DNA from: an uncultured Bizionia sp.
GTDB taxonomy: Bacteria > Bacteroidota > Bacteroidia > Flavobacteriales > Flavobacteriaceae
Direction: 5' to 3'
Assembly: GCA_947496215.1 (NCBI GenBank)
Contig: CANMCF010000009.1
Coordinates: 110,452 to 174,451, forward strand
DNA: 64,000 nucleotides
Positions 25,010 through 36,482 of the stretch are shown one piece after another; positions within the stretch are counted from its first letter, which is position 1, and each line of letters opens with the position of its first letter. The notes beneath the pieces are model-generated. The model searched no databases. It worked only from the letters and a program-made list of their open reading frames with translations, and had not been told where the DNA came from. The translations under genes were made by a program, and so were the position numbers.

Positions 25010-25624
25010 ATGCACGTTGCCATTGCCGGAAACATAGGAGCAGGAAAGACTACGCTTACAAAATTACTAGCAAAACATTTTAAATGGGAAGCGCAATTGG
25101 AAGATGTCGTGGACAACCCTTACTTGGACGACTTCTACAACCAAATGGAACGTTGGAGCTTTAACTTGCAAGTCTATTTTTTGAATAGTCGTTTTCGTCA
25201 AGTTTCACAAATACGTGAAAGCGGCAAAGACATCATTCAAGATCGTACCATTTATGAAGATGCGCATATCTTTGCTCCCAACTTGCATGCGATGGGCCTT
25301 ATGACCAATCGCGATTTCGAAAATTACAAATCGCTCTTCGATTTGATGGAGAGTTTCATTCAAGGACCAGATCTATTGATATATCTTCGAAGTTCCATTT
25401 CCAATTTGGTGTCTCAAATTCATAAACGTGGCCGCGATTATGAAAATTCGATAAGCATCGATTACCTTAGTAGGCTAAACGAGCGTTATGAAGCGTGGAT
25501 TACTGGATATGACAAAGGAAACTTGTTGATTATAGATGTAGACAACCTCGATTTCGTTTCCAACCCTGAAGACCTAGGAAGCATCATCAACAAGATTGAT
25601 GCAGAAATCAACGGTCTGTTTTAA
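25010..25624 (+). CDS. Deoxynucleoside kinase (deoxyguanosine/deoxyadenosine kinase family)
   Basis: The protein has 204 residues and is cytoplasmic. It phosphorylates deoxynucleosides in nucleotide salvage. The P-loop is GNIGAGKTT at the N-terminus. The DRTIYEDAHIFA segment is the family's conserved substrate-binding Arg/Glu region, and LLIYLRSS and RGRDYE (LID Arg region) are also typical. The exact base specificity cannot be read with certainty. The gene is the last of a two-gene unit. Confidence 0.9.
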   Translation: MHVAIAGNIGAGKTTLTKLLAKHFKWEAQLEDVVDNPYLDDFYNQMERWSFNLQVYFLNSRFRQVSQIRESGKDIIQDRTIYEDAHIFAPNLHAMGLMTNRDFENYKSLFDLMESFIQGPDLLIYLRSSISNLVSQIHKRGRDYENSISIDYLSRLNERYEAWITGYDKGNLLIIDVDNLDFVSNPEDLGSIINKIDAEINGLF

Positions 25625-25726
25625 AACAGACTTAGCCTCCAACATCACAATTGCCAAATATTTTTTGCACAGTATTTTTATTTGCTCTGTCTTTTTTTAT
25701 GTTTAATGTATTACATTTACATCATA

Positions 25727-25804
25727 GACTTTAGGAGTAGCTAGAAATAGTTTGAGAAATAACCTTAGAACCTGATTTGGTTAACACCAACGTAGGGAAA
25801 AGTT
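25727..25804 (+). ncRNA. TPP riboswitch (THI element)
   Basis: The conserved core is clearly present: TTGAGAAATAACC, then GAACCTGATTTGG, TTAACACCAACG and TAGGGAAA. The outer P1 helix is ACTTT (25728-25732) with AAAGT (25799-25803). It precedes thiS by about 100 bases and should switch the whole thi operon according to thiamine pyrophosphate level. Confidence 0.95.
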
Positions 25805-25807
25805 AAA

Positions 25808-25835
25808 ATGAGAATTCCATTTATGGAACTCTCAT
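25808..25835 (+). terminator. Hairpin in the TPP riboswitch expression platform
   Basis: ATGAGA-A-TTCCAT (25808-25820) pairs with ATGGAA-C-TCTCAT (25823-25835), a 12-bp stem with one A/C mismatch and a 2-base TT gap, so the top A-T pair probably opens. It is followed by a T-rich tract (CATTCTTCATTTTTCATTTTT). It begins 4 bases after the aptamer, so it is the probable OFF-state terminator. The T-tract is interrupted, so translational control remains possible. Confidence 0.65.
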
Positions 25836-25904
25836 ACATTCTTCATTTTTCATTTTTCACTAGCATCTCATATCATATAGTCTATTCTTTTAAAACAATA
25901 GATT

Positions 25905-26108
25905 ATGATTACGATAAAAGTAAACGAAAAAGAACATCACTTACCAAAGACAATCTCTTTACAAGAGACCCTCGAACAATTATCCATAGTCCAAAACGGT
26001 ATTGCACTGGCAATCAACCAAAACATCATTTCAAAAGACAAATGGGCAACGACGACATTAACAAACAATGACAACATATTAATTATCAAAGCTACTCAAG
26101 GAGGATGA
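25905..26108 (+). CDS. thiS: Sulfur carrier protein ThiS
   Basis: The protein has 67 residues and a ubiquitin-like fold. It ends in the required Gly-Gly (IIKATQGG), which is adenylylated by ThiF and then thiocarboxylated to donate sulfur for the thiazole ring. It starts MITIKVNEKEHHL, typical of ThiS. It is the first gene of the thi operon after the TPP riboswitch. A larger ORF in another frame (25808-26071) starts in the terminator hairpin and is not real. Confidence 0.95.
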   Translation: MITIKVNEKEHHLPKTISLQETLEQLSIVQNGIALAINQNIISKDKWATTTLTNNDNILIIKATQGG

Positions 26109-26148
26109 TTCCTTGCATTGACACATCATTGATAATCACTACACATAG

Positions 26149-28014
<1,866 letters not shown>

Positions 28015-28023
28015 AGCCATCAA

Positions 28024-28075
28024 GGAAGTTCCTAGGCCTAGAAAAAAGGGAGTAGTCGAACTTTCCTTTGTTTCT
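28024..28075 (+). other. Imperfect inverted repeat between thiC and the next gene
   Basis: AAGGAAGTTC pairs with GAACTTTCCTT (one bulge) around a loop that contains the palindrome CCTAGGCCTAG. A T-rich tract follows. It could be a partial terminator or an mRNA stability element that lets thiC be made in excess over the distal genes. Confidence 0.35.
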
Positions 28076-28138
28076 TTTTTATTTTTCAAGAAATAAAAAA
28101 GGGTACCACTTCAATCTCAATATTCTTAAATAAATAAA

Positions 28139-28741
28139 ATGATCGTACTCATAGCTCCGGAAAAAGACATCTTAAATGAAGTTGTAATATTACAACAGCT
28201 ATTTCAAGAAGGCTTGCAATGTTATCATTTAAGGAAACCCCATAAAAGCCTTGAAGAACATATTCAATATATAAGTCTAATCGATGAAGAATACCACAAC
28301 AGAATCGTAGTTCATTACTTTCATGAGCTGGTAAACGATTACGATTTAAAAGGGATCCACTTCCAAGAGCAAAAAAGGCGTGATGCATTGGAAAACGGCA
28401 ATCGATATTTCAATGGATTGAACATGATAGGCAAAACGATAAGTAGTTCCTTCCATGAACCAGAGGAATTGGCCAATAACGGATTCGAGTTTGATTACAA
28501 TTTATTGAGTCCCGTATTTTCATCCATATCCAAAGAAGGATACGAAGGACGTGGATTCAATGTAAATCACATAGACAAGACAATCATAGGTATGGGGGGA
28601 ATCAATGTAGATACCATTGCAGAAACCATAGCATTGGGTTTCAAGGGAATTGGTGTCTTGGGTGGTGTTTGGAATACTGAAGACCCTTTGAAAAGCTTCA
28701 AAAGCATAAAACGTTGCCATAATGAACATATGACACGATAA
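28139..28741 (+). CDS. ThiE/TenI-like thiamine phosphate synthase superfamily protein
   Basis: The protein has 200 residues, a TIM barrel. Recognisable ThiE/TenI elements are GLQCYHLRKPHKS (phosphate-side loop), LKGIHFQEQKRR, SPVFSSISKEGY and IIGMGGIN followed by GFKGIGVLGG. Typical ThiE residues for pyrophosphate binding (the Q-x-R-K pattern and ND) are partly lost, while a second, more canonical ThiE is encoded at 29499. This copy may be a TenI-like thiazole tautomerase or a specialised synthase. Its stop is directly followed by thiD. Confidence 0.8.
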   Translation: MIVLIAPEKDILNEVVILQQLFQEGLQCYHLRKPHKSLEEHIQYISLIDEEYHNRIVVHYFHELVNDYDLKGIHFQEQKRRDALENGNRYFNGLNMIGKTISSSFHEPEELANNGFEFDYNLLSPVFSSISKEGYEGRGFNVNHIDKTIIGMGGINVDTIAETIALGFKGIGVLGGVWNTEDPLKSFKSIKRCHNEHMTR

Positions 28742-29506
28742 ATGAAACAAAAACCACACATATTGACCATAGCTGGGTTTGATCCTTCAAGTGGTGCAGG
28801 AATTACTTCCGACATAAAGACATTTGAGGCTCATAACCTAAATGGACTATCGGTTTGTACTGCCATAACAATACAAAACGACATTGACTTCAAAGATTGC
28901 ATATGGATCGATGAAGCCATCATTTTATCTCAAATTGAAACCTTGTTCGAACGGTTTTCCATTTCGATGGTAAAAATAGGAATCGTTCAATCTTGGAAGG
29001 TCTTGGAAAAAATAATCGATGTGCTACACAAATTGAACCCAACAATAGCAATAGTGCTAGACCCCATTTTAAAAGCCAGTTCAGGATTCGATTTCCATAC
29101 CAGATCAGATTTGGAAACATTGTCCAACATATTGGAAAAATGCAATATCATCACTCCAAATTACGATGAAATCAAGAATTTGTTTCCCGACAAAAGTATA
29201 GAACAAACCATTGCCTTCATCTCCAAAAAGACAAACATCTATCTAAAGGGAGGCCATAGAACCGACAAAAAGGGGTGGGATGAAATCTATCATAGTGACA
29301 TCGTACAAATCAATATGCCTCCTGGAGTAGACAAGATACATAACAAGCACGGAAGCGGCTGTGTATTATCCTCTTCATTGGCATCAAACCTATCCAAAGG
29401 AATCATTTTGGAAGACGCTTGTAAAAATGCAAAACGATATACCGAGCAATTTCTCAATTCCAATGCAACCCTTCTGGGCAACCATAACTACAATACAAAT
29501 GATTAG
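28742..29506 (+). CDS. thiD: Hydroxymethylpyrimidine / phosphomethylpyrimidine kinase ThiD
   Basis: The protein phosphorylates HMP and HMP-P to HMP-PP. It has 254 residues and a ribokinase fold. The N-terminal motif is AGFDPSSGAGITSDIKTF, the mid-region motif LDPILKASSGFDF, and the C-terminal anion-hole motif HGSGCVLSSSLAS. The start codon directly abuts the previous stop, and the 3' end overlaps the next gene by 8 bases. Confidence 0.95.
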   Translation: MKQKPHILTIAGFDPSSGAGITSDIKTFEAHNLNGLSVCTAITIQNDIDFKDCIWIDEAIILSQIETLFERFSISMVKIGIVQSWKVLEKIIDVLHKLNPTIAIVLDPILKASSGFDFHTRSDLETLSNILEKCNIITPNYDEIKNLFPDKSIEQTIAFISKKTNIYLKGGHRTDKKGWDEIYHSDIVQINMPPGVDKIHNKHGSGCVLSSSLASNLSKGIILEDACKNAKRYTEQFLNSNATLLGNHNYNTND

Positions 29507-30146
29507 TAAATTACATTATATCTCTCAAGGAGAAACACCTGAACAGCATCTAGAAAACATTCGAAAAGCGTGTACCTATGGAGCAGACTGGATACAATTA
29601 CGACTAAAAAACGTGTCCAATGAAACAATTTTAAGAACTGCGCAAAAGGCTCGTGAAATCACAGTCCATTTTCAGACGCGGTTAATAATCAACGACCATT
29701 ATGAAATAGCGGGACAAATAAAAGCCGATGGAGTCCACTTAGGCAAGACAGATGCTTGTCCACTTGAAGTACGCGAAAAACTAGGAAAGTCATACACCAT
29801 TGGAGGTACAGCAAACACATTGGAAGACTGCAAAATCCTAGTAGGAAAAAAAGTAGACTACATAGGCTTGGGGCCTTTCAGGTTTACAGAAACAAAAAAG
29901 AACCTGAGCCCTAAACTAGGAAAGTCAGGTTATTCCACAATAATAAAAAAGCTTCAAGCAGAAATTCCGATTATTGCAATTGGAGGCATAACGGTAAATG
30001 ACATTTCAGAAATAATGAAGACTGGCATACACGGCGTTGCGATTTCCGGAGAGATCACCAACGATTTCAACACCATAGGTACTTTCAATAAAGCTTTGAA
30101 ACAACCAGCAATCCACGAACAGCCCCATAAATTCAACAAAGAATAA
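29499..30146 (+). CDS. thiE: Thiamine phosphate synthase ThiE
   Basis: The enzyme joins HMP-PP with thiazole phosphate. The protein has 215 residues from ATG 29499, which overlaps the thiD stop (ATGATTAG). An upstream in-frame start at 29361 would lie inside thiD and adds non-homologous residues. Conserved elements: WIQLRLKN, LIINDHYEIA, GVHLGKTD, IGGTAN, YIGLGPFRFTETK and IIAIGGIT. The gene is more canonical than the ThiE-like gene at 28139, so this is the likely main synthase. Confidence 0.93.
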   Translation: MISKLHYISQGETPEQHLENIRKACTYGADWIQLRLKNVSNETILRTAQKAREITVHFQTRLIINDHYEIAGQIKADGVHLGKTDACPLEVREKLGKSYTIGGTANTLEDCKILVGKKVDYIGLGPFRFTETKKNLSPKLGKSGYSTIIKKLQAEIPIIAIGGITVNDISEIMKTGIHGVAISGEITNDFNTIGTFNKALKQPAIHEQPHKFNKE

Positions 30147-30199
30147 TTAAAACGAATCTACAAATCAATCTTTCTAAGTAGATCAAAAAAAAACAAAAC

Positions 30200-30970
30200 A
30201 TGTACGATATATTAAGAATAGCAGACAAGGAGTTCCTCTCCAGATTGTTTACTGGAACTGGAAAATTCAGTTCATCAACAATAATGGAAGAAGCATTGTC
30301 TGCTTCAGAGAGCGAATTGGTTACGGTTGCCCTAAAAAGAGTAGACGTTCAAAATCAAGATGATGACATTTTAACACACCTTGGGCATCCAAGAATAAAC
30401 CTATTGCCAAACACCTCTGGAGTGAGAAATGCGAAAGAGGCGGTTTTCGCAGCGCAGTTGTCAAGAGAGGCATTGGAAACCAATTGGATAAAACTAGAAA
30501 TTCATCCTGACCCCAAATACTTGTTGCCAGATCCCATAGAAACATTAAAAGCTACTGAAGAATTGGTGAAATTAGGCTTTGTAGTCATGCCATACATTCA
30601 CGCAGATCCAGTATTGTGCAAGCGCTTGGAAGAAGTAGGCACTCAATGTGTAATGCCATTGGGCTCTCCAATAGGGAGCAACAAAGGACTAAAAACCAAC
30701 GATTTCCTAGAAATAATCATAGAACAAAGCAATGTCCCAGTCATTGTCGACGCCGGTATCGGAGCACCATCGCATGCTGCCTATGCCATGGAATTGGGAG
30801 CTGATGCCGTATTGGTAAATACTGCAATAGCCGTATCACAACGACCTGTCGCAATGGCCAAAGCATTTAAAATGGCAGTAGAAGCCGGTAGAGCTGCATA
30901 CAATGCAAAATTAGCCCCCATCAAAGCACACGCAGAAGCTAGTAGTCCATTGACCAGTTTTTTGAACTAA
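30200..30970 (+). CDS. thiG: Thiazole synthase ThiG
   Basis: The enzyme forms the thiazole phosphate ring from deoxyxylulose 5-phosphate, dehydroglycine and ThiS thiocarboxylate. It has 256 residues and a TIM barrel. Motifs: [24 protein letters not shown] (active-site Lys region), [47 protein letters not shown] and [12 protein letters not shown]. It works with ThiH, encoded 173 bp downstream. Confidence 0.97.
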   Translation: MYDILRIADKEFLSRLFTGTGKFSSSTIMEEALSASESELVTVALKRVDVQNQDDDILTHLGHPRINLLPNTSGVRNAKEAVFAAQLSREALETNWIKLEIHPDPKYLLPDPIETLKATEELVKLGFVVMPYIHADPVLCKRLEEVGTQCVMPLGSPIGSNKGLKTNDFLEIIIEQSNVPVIVDAGIGAPSHAAYAMELGADAVLVNTAIAVSQRPVAMAKAFKMAVEAGRAAYNAKLAPIKAHAEASSPLTSFLN

Positions 30971-31143
30971 GCAAAAAAAAACTAACCTGTGGATTATCAA
31001 ACAAGTAGGGTATTTAAAAAATGAGGTGTTTGAATTGTATGAAAGACTCATTGAATGATCTCACAAATTCAAATACCAATGAAAAGTTAATTCATATCAA
31101 TGAATAGTGAAATGTCAAAAATATGTCATCAAAAAAATAAAAT

Positions 31144-32292
31144 ATGAATATGTCCATAATCAAAAGCAACGATTCCAAAACCAAAAGCTTTAAATCCATA
31201 TTCAACCAATACAATTGGGATGAAACCCTAAAAAGCATCTTTGACAAAACAGAAAAAGATGTTATAAGCGCTTTACGCAATAGAAAACGAGACCTAGAGG
31301 ACTTCAAGGCATTGATATCACCTGCAGCCAAACCATATCTAGAACAAATGGCACAATCCAGTAGACTAGTCACGAAAAAGCGCTTTGGCAATACCATACA
31401 AATGTATTCCCCCATGTATCTAAGTAACGAATGCCAAAACATATGCACCTATTGCGGATTCAGCATGACAAACAAGATACCAAGACGCACACTCACAGAC
31501 AAAGAAATACTGAGAGAGGTAGGATATATCAAATCCAAAGGATATGATCATATCCTATTGGTTACAGGCGAAGCAAACAAGACAGTTGGAGTCGATTACA
31601 TAAAAAATGCATTGCAATTGATTCGTTCTCATTTTTCGAACATCACCATCGAGGTACAACCTTTGGATCAGGAAGAATACGAAGTACTAAAAGACAATGG
31701 ATTGTATGCCGTTTTGGTCTATCAAGAAACCTACCATCGGGATGAATACAAGAAACATCATCCCAAGGGAAAGAAATCAAATTTCGACTACAGATTGGAC
31801 ACTCCAGATAGGTTGGGAAAGGCAGGTGTCCATAAAATTGGATTGGGAGCCTTGTTTGGGTTGGAAGATTGGCGTGCCGATAGCTTCTTTACAGCTTTAC
31901 ATTTGAAATACTTGCAAAAGGCCTACTGGCAAACCAAATATTCCATTTCATTCCCTAGATTACGTCCACATTCTGGAGGATTGGAACCCAAAGTGGAAAT
32001 GACCGATGCGGACTTGGTTCAACTCATCTGTGCATTTAGATTGCTCGATGAAGATGTCGAATTGTCCATGTCAACTAGAGAAAGTGAAACGTTTAGAAAC
32101 AACATCGTAAATATTGGCGTCACTTCCATCAGCGCAGAATCCAAAACAAATCCCGGTGGCTATGTGGTAGAAAAACAATCCTTGGAACAATTTGAAATTT
32201 CCGACGAACGTTCCACCGAAGCCATAGTCGAAATGTTGAAACAGCAAGGGTTGGAAGTGATTTGGAAAGATTGGGAGCAGTTTGTCGACTAA
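31144..32292 (+). CDS. thiH: 2-iminoacetate synthase ThiH (radical SAM)
   Basis: The protein cleaves tyrosine to give dehydroglycine for ThiG; this is the anaerobic-type alternative to ThiO. It has 382 residues. The radical-SAM motif is NECQNICTYCG (C-x3-C-x2-C) near residue 98. Further family segments: RVTGEA-like LLVTGEANKTVG, VEVQPL-like IEVQPLDQEEYE, and SFPRLRPHSGG. Presence of ThiH and absence of thiO fits most Flavobacteriaceae. A 173-bp gap before it may hold extra control. Confidence 0.96.
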   Translation: MNMSIIKSNDSKTKSFKSIFNQYNWDETLKSIFDKTEKDVISALRNRKRDLEDFKALISPAAKPYLEQMAQSSRLVTKKRFGNTIQMYSPMYLSNECQNICTYCGFSMTNKIPRRTLTDKEILREVGYIKSKGYDHILLVTGEANKTVGVDYIKNALQLIRSHFSNITIEVQPLDQEEYEVLKDNGLYAVLVYQETYHRDEYKKHHPKGKKSNFDYRLDTPDRLGKAGVHKIGLGALFGLEDWRADSFFTALHLKYLQKAYWQTKYSISFPRLRPHSGGLEPKVEMTDADLVQLICAFRLLDEDVELSMSTRESETFRNNIVNIGVTSISAESKTNPGGYVVEKQSLEQFEISDERSTEAIVEMLKQQGLEVIWKDWEQFVD

Positions 32293-32325
32293 AGCGCTAA
32301 TTAATAATCCATATATACATTTAAA

Positions 32326-32940
32326 ATGAACTCCCTCATAGAAAAAGTTAAATTAATAAAGAGATTGGATAAAAGATCTCAGTACAGTTTTCATCCTGTA
32401 GCAAGGTTACAAGATGTCGAATATTTTGAAAAAAAATTCGAATTGAAATTACCAGAAGATTACAGAAGCTTCGTTCTAAATATCGCAAATGGCATAGACG
32501 ACACCAAAAAAGAAACCTCCCCTTTAATCAAAACAAACTTTGTAGACGACCTCATCCAATTGGATGACGAAAGTTTCAACCCATCCATAGAATTCCCCAT
32601 TGTAAGCAGAACAAAAAAACTAGTGAATGGTTTTCATTATGATCAACTTACAAATGGCAACGTGTGGCTAAAGAGTACAAAATGCGGGCGTGGCATAATA
32701 CTCATCGTTAAAGGCAAAGCAAAAGGTCAAATTTGGGGAGAATGCCTCTCTAGAGACTCTGAGGTTTTCCCATGGTATGAGGAAATTCCTCTAGAAAACA
32801 ATTTCAATAGATGGATAAATGATGAACTTGACAATATCTTAACCTGTTTGAAAGCTACGCAAGAAGCATCCAGAGGAAATCTATTGAAAAAATTAAGAAC
32901 ATTCATTTCAAAAAAAGACACCTCTACAGAAATCATCTAA
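32326..32940 (+). CDS. SMI1/KNR4 (SUKH) family protein
   Basis: The protein has 204 residues and is cytoplasmic. The SUKH core is visible: a helix with VEYFEKKFELKLPEDYRSFVLNIANG, then a strand containing VWLKSTKCGRGIILIVKG and IWGECL, and later a helix ending in FNRWINDELDNIL. SUKH proteins are mostly immunity proteins against polymorphic nuclease toxins, but some are stand-alone housekeeping genes. Here it is inserted between thiH and thiF, 33 and 15 bp from each, with no toxin gene nearby. Its role in thiamine synthesis, if any, is unknown. Confidence 0.8.
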   Translation: MNSLIEKVKLIKRLDKRSQYSFHPVARLQDVEYFEKKFELKLPEDYRSFVLNIANGIDDTKKETSPLIKTNFVDDLIQLDDESFNPSIEFPIVSRTKKLVNGFHYDQLTNGNVWLKSTKCGRGIILIVKGKAKGQIWGECLSRDSEVFPWYEEIPLENNFNRWINDELDNILTCLKATQEASRGNLLKKLRTFISKKDTSTEII

Positions 32941-32955
32941 AATGAATAAAGTCAT

Positions 32956-34008
32956 ATGTTGACACCAGAAGAACAAACGCAATACAACCGTCATCTCATT
33001 TTGGACAAAATAGGAACTGAAGGCCAATTGAGACTAAAAAGAAGCAAGGCTTTGGTCATTGGAGCTGGAGGTTTGGGCTGCCCCATTCTACAGTATCTAA
33101 CAGCAGCTGGCATTGGCAGCATAGCCATCGTGGACAATGACATCGTGGATCAGACCAACTTGCAACGACAAATACTATATACACATTGTGACATCGGTGA
33201 ATTCAAAGCCAAAATTGCTGCAAAGAGACTCTCTGGATTAAATCCATTCGTAAATTTCAAAGTCCATACAGAACGGCTATCCCCAAAAAACGCCTTGAAA
33301 TTCTTCGATTCCTATGATGTAATCATAGATGCTAGTGATAATTTCCCCACACGCTATCTTGCAAATGATGCTGCTGTACTAACGGGTAAGCCTTTGATTT
33401 TTGGATCCATCTTCAAGTTCGAAGGTCAAGTTTCCGTATTCAATCACAAAAATGGCCCCACCTATAGATGTTTGTTTCCCACTCCTCCCAAACCCGACGC
33501 CATGCCTAACTGTTCAGATACAGGCGTTTTAGGAGTTCTACCTGGTATCGTAGGAGCTTTGCAAGCCAATGAGGCCATAAAAGTGATTTGCGGGATAGGA
33601 GAAATTCTGTCTGGGAAGCTACTTACCTTTGATGCTCTCACCATGCAACAATTGATTTTGACTTTTTCCAAGAACGAAACCATTAAGATCGATCAATTGG
33701 AAAATGACTATTCCATTTCCTGTTCATTGCAAGAAAACGATGTTGAAATCACCTTGACCGAATTAAGAAACAGAAAAACAGCTTATGATTTGCTGGATGT
33801 AAGGACTCATCCAGAGCGTGAAGAATATAACATTGGTGGATTGCATATCCCTCTAGATGAACTTGAAACACGCTATGAAGAAATACCAATCACCACAGAT
33901 TTGATAGTTTACTGCAAATCCGGAACTAGAAGCAAAGGAGCAATAGCCATTCTAAAAGAGAGAGGATTTACAAATACCTTGATCAATCTAAAAGGTGGTA
34001 TAATCTAA
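32956..34008 (+). CDS. thiF: ThiF/MoeB-type adenylyltransferase with C-terminal rhodanese domain
   Basis: The protein activates the C-terminal Gly-Gly of ThiS. It has 350 residues. The E1-like domain (1-240) carries GAGGLGCPILQYL, a nucleotide-binding region with DNDIVDQTNLQRQ, and DASDNFPTRY. The rhodanese domain (about 265-350) starts YDLLDVRTHPEREEY and has the active-site Cys in VYCKSGTRSKG. The fusion may combine activation and sulfur transfer, perhaps replacing ThiI. MoeB or a dual role in molybdopterin synthesis cannot be excluded, but the operon favours ThiF. Last gene of the operon, followed by a strong terminator. Confidence 0.92.
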   Translation: MLTPEEQTQYNRHLILDKIGTEGQLRLKRSKALVIGAGGLGCPILQYLTAAGIGSIAIVDNDIVDQTNLQRQILYTHCDIGEFKAKIAAKRLSGLNPFVNFKVHTERLSPKNALKFFDSYDVIIDASDNFPTRYLANDAAVLTGKPLIFGSIFKFEGQVSVFNHKNGPTYRCLFPTPPKPDAMPNCSDTGVLGVLPGIVGALQANEAIKVICGIGEILSGKLLTFDALTMQQLILTFSKNETIKIDQLENDYSISCSLQENDVEITLTELRNRKTAYDLLDVRTHPEREEYNIGGLHIPLDELETRYEEIPITTDLIVYCKSGTRSKGAIAILKERGFTNTLINLKGGII

Positions 34009-34035
34009 AAAACCACGCTGTAAAAGCGTGGTTTT
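34009..34035 (+). terminator. Bidirectional terminator between thiF and hppA
   Basis: AAAACCACGC (34009-34018) pairs with GCGTGGTTTT (34026-34035), a perfect 10-bp stem with a 7-base loop. A and T tracts on both sides let it serve the convergent thi operon and hppA. Confidence 0.88.
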
Positions 34036-34058
34036 CCATATGTTTATATATTTTGTGA

Positions 34059-36482
34059 TTAGCCTTTCGACTCTTCCCTTGCTTCGATTTCTTTTACGAT
34101 TTCTTCGGCTTTCACTTCTACCTCCTCTAAAGCTCCCTCTATTTCTTGTTTGGTTATTTGCATATCTCCATTTTCGTCTGTGGTCTTGCTCGTAATAACT
34201 CCTTTGGCATTACTTGTCTGATTAACCTCATCATCTATTTCAACAGATACCTCTTTGATTATTTCCGTCTTGGTTTCTTTTCTGATATCCAACATAGCCA
34301 CACCCTCTTCCGTATGCCCTCCCAAGATAGGAGCTATTACCAATCCGATTAGACATGTCAACTTGATTAGAATGTTCATAGACGGCCCCGATGTATCCTT
34401 GAAAGGGTCACCTACAGTATCTCCTGTTACTGCTGCCTTATGAGCATCGGATCCCTTAAAGGTCATTTCCCCATTTATTTCAACACCTGCTTCAAAAGAT
34501 TTCTTTGCATTGTCCCAAGCGCCTCCTGCATTGTTTTGAAAAATTGCCCAAAGTACTCCACTTACGGTAACTCCAGCCATATAACCTCCTAGCATTTCAG
34601 CAATTGCCAATTTATCCATTCCGAATAACAATGGTACAAATGCAATGACCAACGGAAATCCAATGGTCAATAACCCCGGCAACATCATTTCTCTCAAAGA
34701 GGCCTTTGTTGAAATAGCCACACACTTGTCGTATTCAGGCTTTCCTGTTCCTTCCATTATCCCTGGTATGTCCCTAAATTGGCGACGTACTTCCTGTACC
34801 ATTTCCATTGCTGCTTTTCCTACCGCATTCATGGCCAAAGCAGAAAACACCACTGGCACCATTCCTCCAACAAACAACATTGCCAAAACTGGTGCTTTGA
34901 ATATATTGATACCGTCGATTCCGGTAAAGGTCACATACGCAGCAAACAAAGCCAAGGATGTCAATGCCGCTGATGCAATGGCAAACCCTTTTCCTGTTGC
35001 TGCCGTCGTATTCCCCACAGAATCCAATATGTCCGTACGTTCTCTCACTATTGGTTCTTGCTCGCTCATTTCGGCAATTCCACCTGCATTGTCAGAGATA
35101 GGTCCAAAAGCATCAATTGCCAATTGCATTGCCGTTGTCGCCATCATGGCAGAAGCTGCCAAAGCTACTCCGTAAAATCCTGCAAATGCATAAGATGCCC
35201 AAATTGCTCCTGCAAACAACAATACCGAAGGGAATGTGGAAATCATTCCTGTTGCCAAACCTGCAATGATGTTGGTTCCAGCTCCCGTGCTGGATTGTTG
35301 TACTATTTTCAATATAGGCTTCTTTCCTAACCCCGTATAGTATTCCGTTACTGAGGATATCACTGCTCCAACTACCAAACCTACCAATGTTGCATAAAAC
35401 ACTCTCATACTGGAAATATCCTGTAGTCCTTCTCCGAAGAACTCCATCTTCATAGTTTCTGGCAACATCCAAACACATAACCCAAAACAAGCCAAAGCCA
35501 CCAAGACGATAGATGTCCAATTCCCGACATTCAATGCTCCCATTACTTGAGATTCCTTGGCGTCGTTGCTTTTTATCTTTACCAACATCGTTCCGATTAT
35601 GGAAATGATGATTCCAGCTCCTGCAATTGCCATTGGCAATAAGATTGGTCCTATCCCTCCAAAGGCATCGGCAATGCTTCCTCCCATATCTTTTATTACA
35701 TAGTTACCCAAGACCATCGCTGCCAATACCGTTGCCACATAAGACCCAAACAAATCAGCTCCCATTCCTGCCACGTCTCCTACATTGTCTCCTACATTAT
35801 CAGCTATCGTCGCTGGATTTCTTGGATCATCTTCTGGAATTCCTGCTTCTACCTTACCAACCAAATCTGCTCCAACATCTGCTGCCTTCGTGTAGATTCC
35901 TCCACCAACGCGGGCAAACAAGGCTATGGACTCGGCTCCCAATGAGAAGCCTGCCAAAGTTTCCAATACTATGGTCATATCTCCTGTAGACGTCCAAGCT
36001 CCTTCCATAAAAAAGTGAAAGAATACAATGAAGAATGTAGTTAAGCCCAAAACAGCCAAACCTGCTACACCCAATCCCATTACCGTACCACCTCCAAAAG
36101 AAATTTTAAGGGCATTTGGCAAACTCGTCCGTGCAGCTTGTGTTGTTCTCACATTGGTTTTTGTCGCTATCTTCATACCTATGTTCCCAGCAAAAGCAGA
36201 AAAAACAGCTCCAAAAACAAAGGCTATTACGATCAACCAATGCGTAGTAGGTACTATGACAGACACTATACCCAGCAATATGCTTACTATCACAACAAAA
36301 ATTGCCAACAACCTGTACTCTGCACTCAAGAACGCCAAAGCGCCTTCATAGATATGGTCTGAAATTTCCTTCATCTTTCCATCTCCTGCATCCTGTTTCA
36401 TTACCCAAGTTCGTTTAATCCACATATAGATTAAACCTAATACAGCCATTGCTATCGGCATATAAATCATCATTGATTCCAT
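34059..36482 (-). CDS. hppA: Membrane-bound proton/sodium-translocating pyrophosphatase
   Basis: The protein has 807 residues and about 16 membrane helices. It couples PPi hydrolysis to H+ or Na+ pumping across the inner membrane. Conserved PPi-binding motifs: [35 protein letters not shown] and AWDNAKK, and [15 protein letters not shown] near the end. The [10 protein letters not shown] motif has Ala where K+-independent enzymes have Lys, so the enzyme should be K+-dependent; the ion pumped (Na+ or H+) is not settled by eye. The last about 80 residues form an unusual acidic, Glu/Lys-rich cytosolic or periplasmic tail with no recognised domain. It is monocistronic. Confidence 0.95.
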   Translation of the reverse strand: MESMMIYMPIAMAVLGLIYMWIKRTWVMKQDAGDGKMKEISDHIYEGALAFLSAEYRLLAIFVVIVSILLGIVSVIVPTTHWLIVIAFVFGAVFSAFAGNIGMKIATKTNVRTTQAARTSLPNALKISFGGGTVMGLGVAGLAVLGLTTFFIVFFHFFMEGAWTSTGDMTIVLETLAGFSLGAESIALFARVGGGIYTKAADVGADLVGKVEAGIPEDDPRNPATIADNVGDNVGDVAGMGADLFGSYVATVLAAMVLGNYVIKDMGGSIADAFGGIGPILLPMAIAGAGIIISIIGTMLVKIKSNDAKESQVMGALNVGNWTSIVLVALACFGLCVWMLPETMKMEFFGEGLQDISSMRVFYATLVGLVVGAVISSVTEYYTGLGKKPILKIVQQSSTGAGTNIIAGLATGMISTFPSVLLFAGAIWASYAFAGFYGVALAASAMMATTAMQLAIDAFGPISDNAGGIAEMSEQEPIVRERTDILDSVGNTTAATGKGFAIASAALTSLALFAAYVTFTGIDGINIFKAPVLAMLFVGGMVPVVFSALAMNAVGKAAMEMVQEVRRQFRDIPGIMEGTGKPEYDKCVAISTKASLREMMLPGLLTIGFPLVIAFVPLLFGMDKLAIAEMLGGYMAGVTVSGVLWAIFQNNAGGAWDNAKKSFEAGVEINGEMTFKGSDAHKAAVTGDTVGDPFKDTSGPSMNILIKLTCLIGLVIAPILGGHTEEGVAMLDIRKETKTEIIKEVSVEIDDEVNQTSNAKGVITSKTTDENGDMQITKQEIEGALEEVEVKAEEIVKEIEAREESKG

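Noticed and set aside
25808..26071. An 87-codon ORF overlapping thiS
   Set aside because: It starts in the hairpin after the TPP aptamer, has non-protein-like composition and lies in a different frame from the clear ThiS.
29361..29498. Extended start of ThiE inside thiD
   Set aside because: The region is coding in the ThiD frame and the added residues do not resemble ThiE; ATG 29499 overlaps the thiD stop in usual operon fashion.
34645..35175. Long antisense ORFs over hppA (also 36028-36351)
   Set aside because: They are mirror frames of a conserved membrane protein with strong codon bias; no homology-like motifs or start context.
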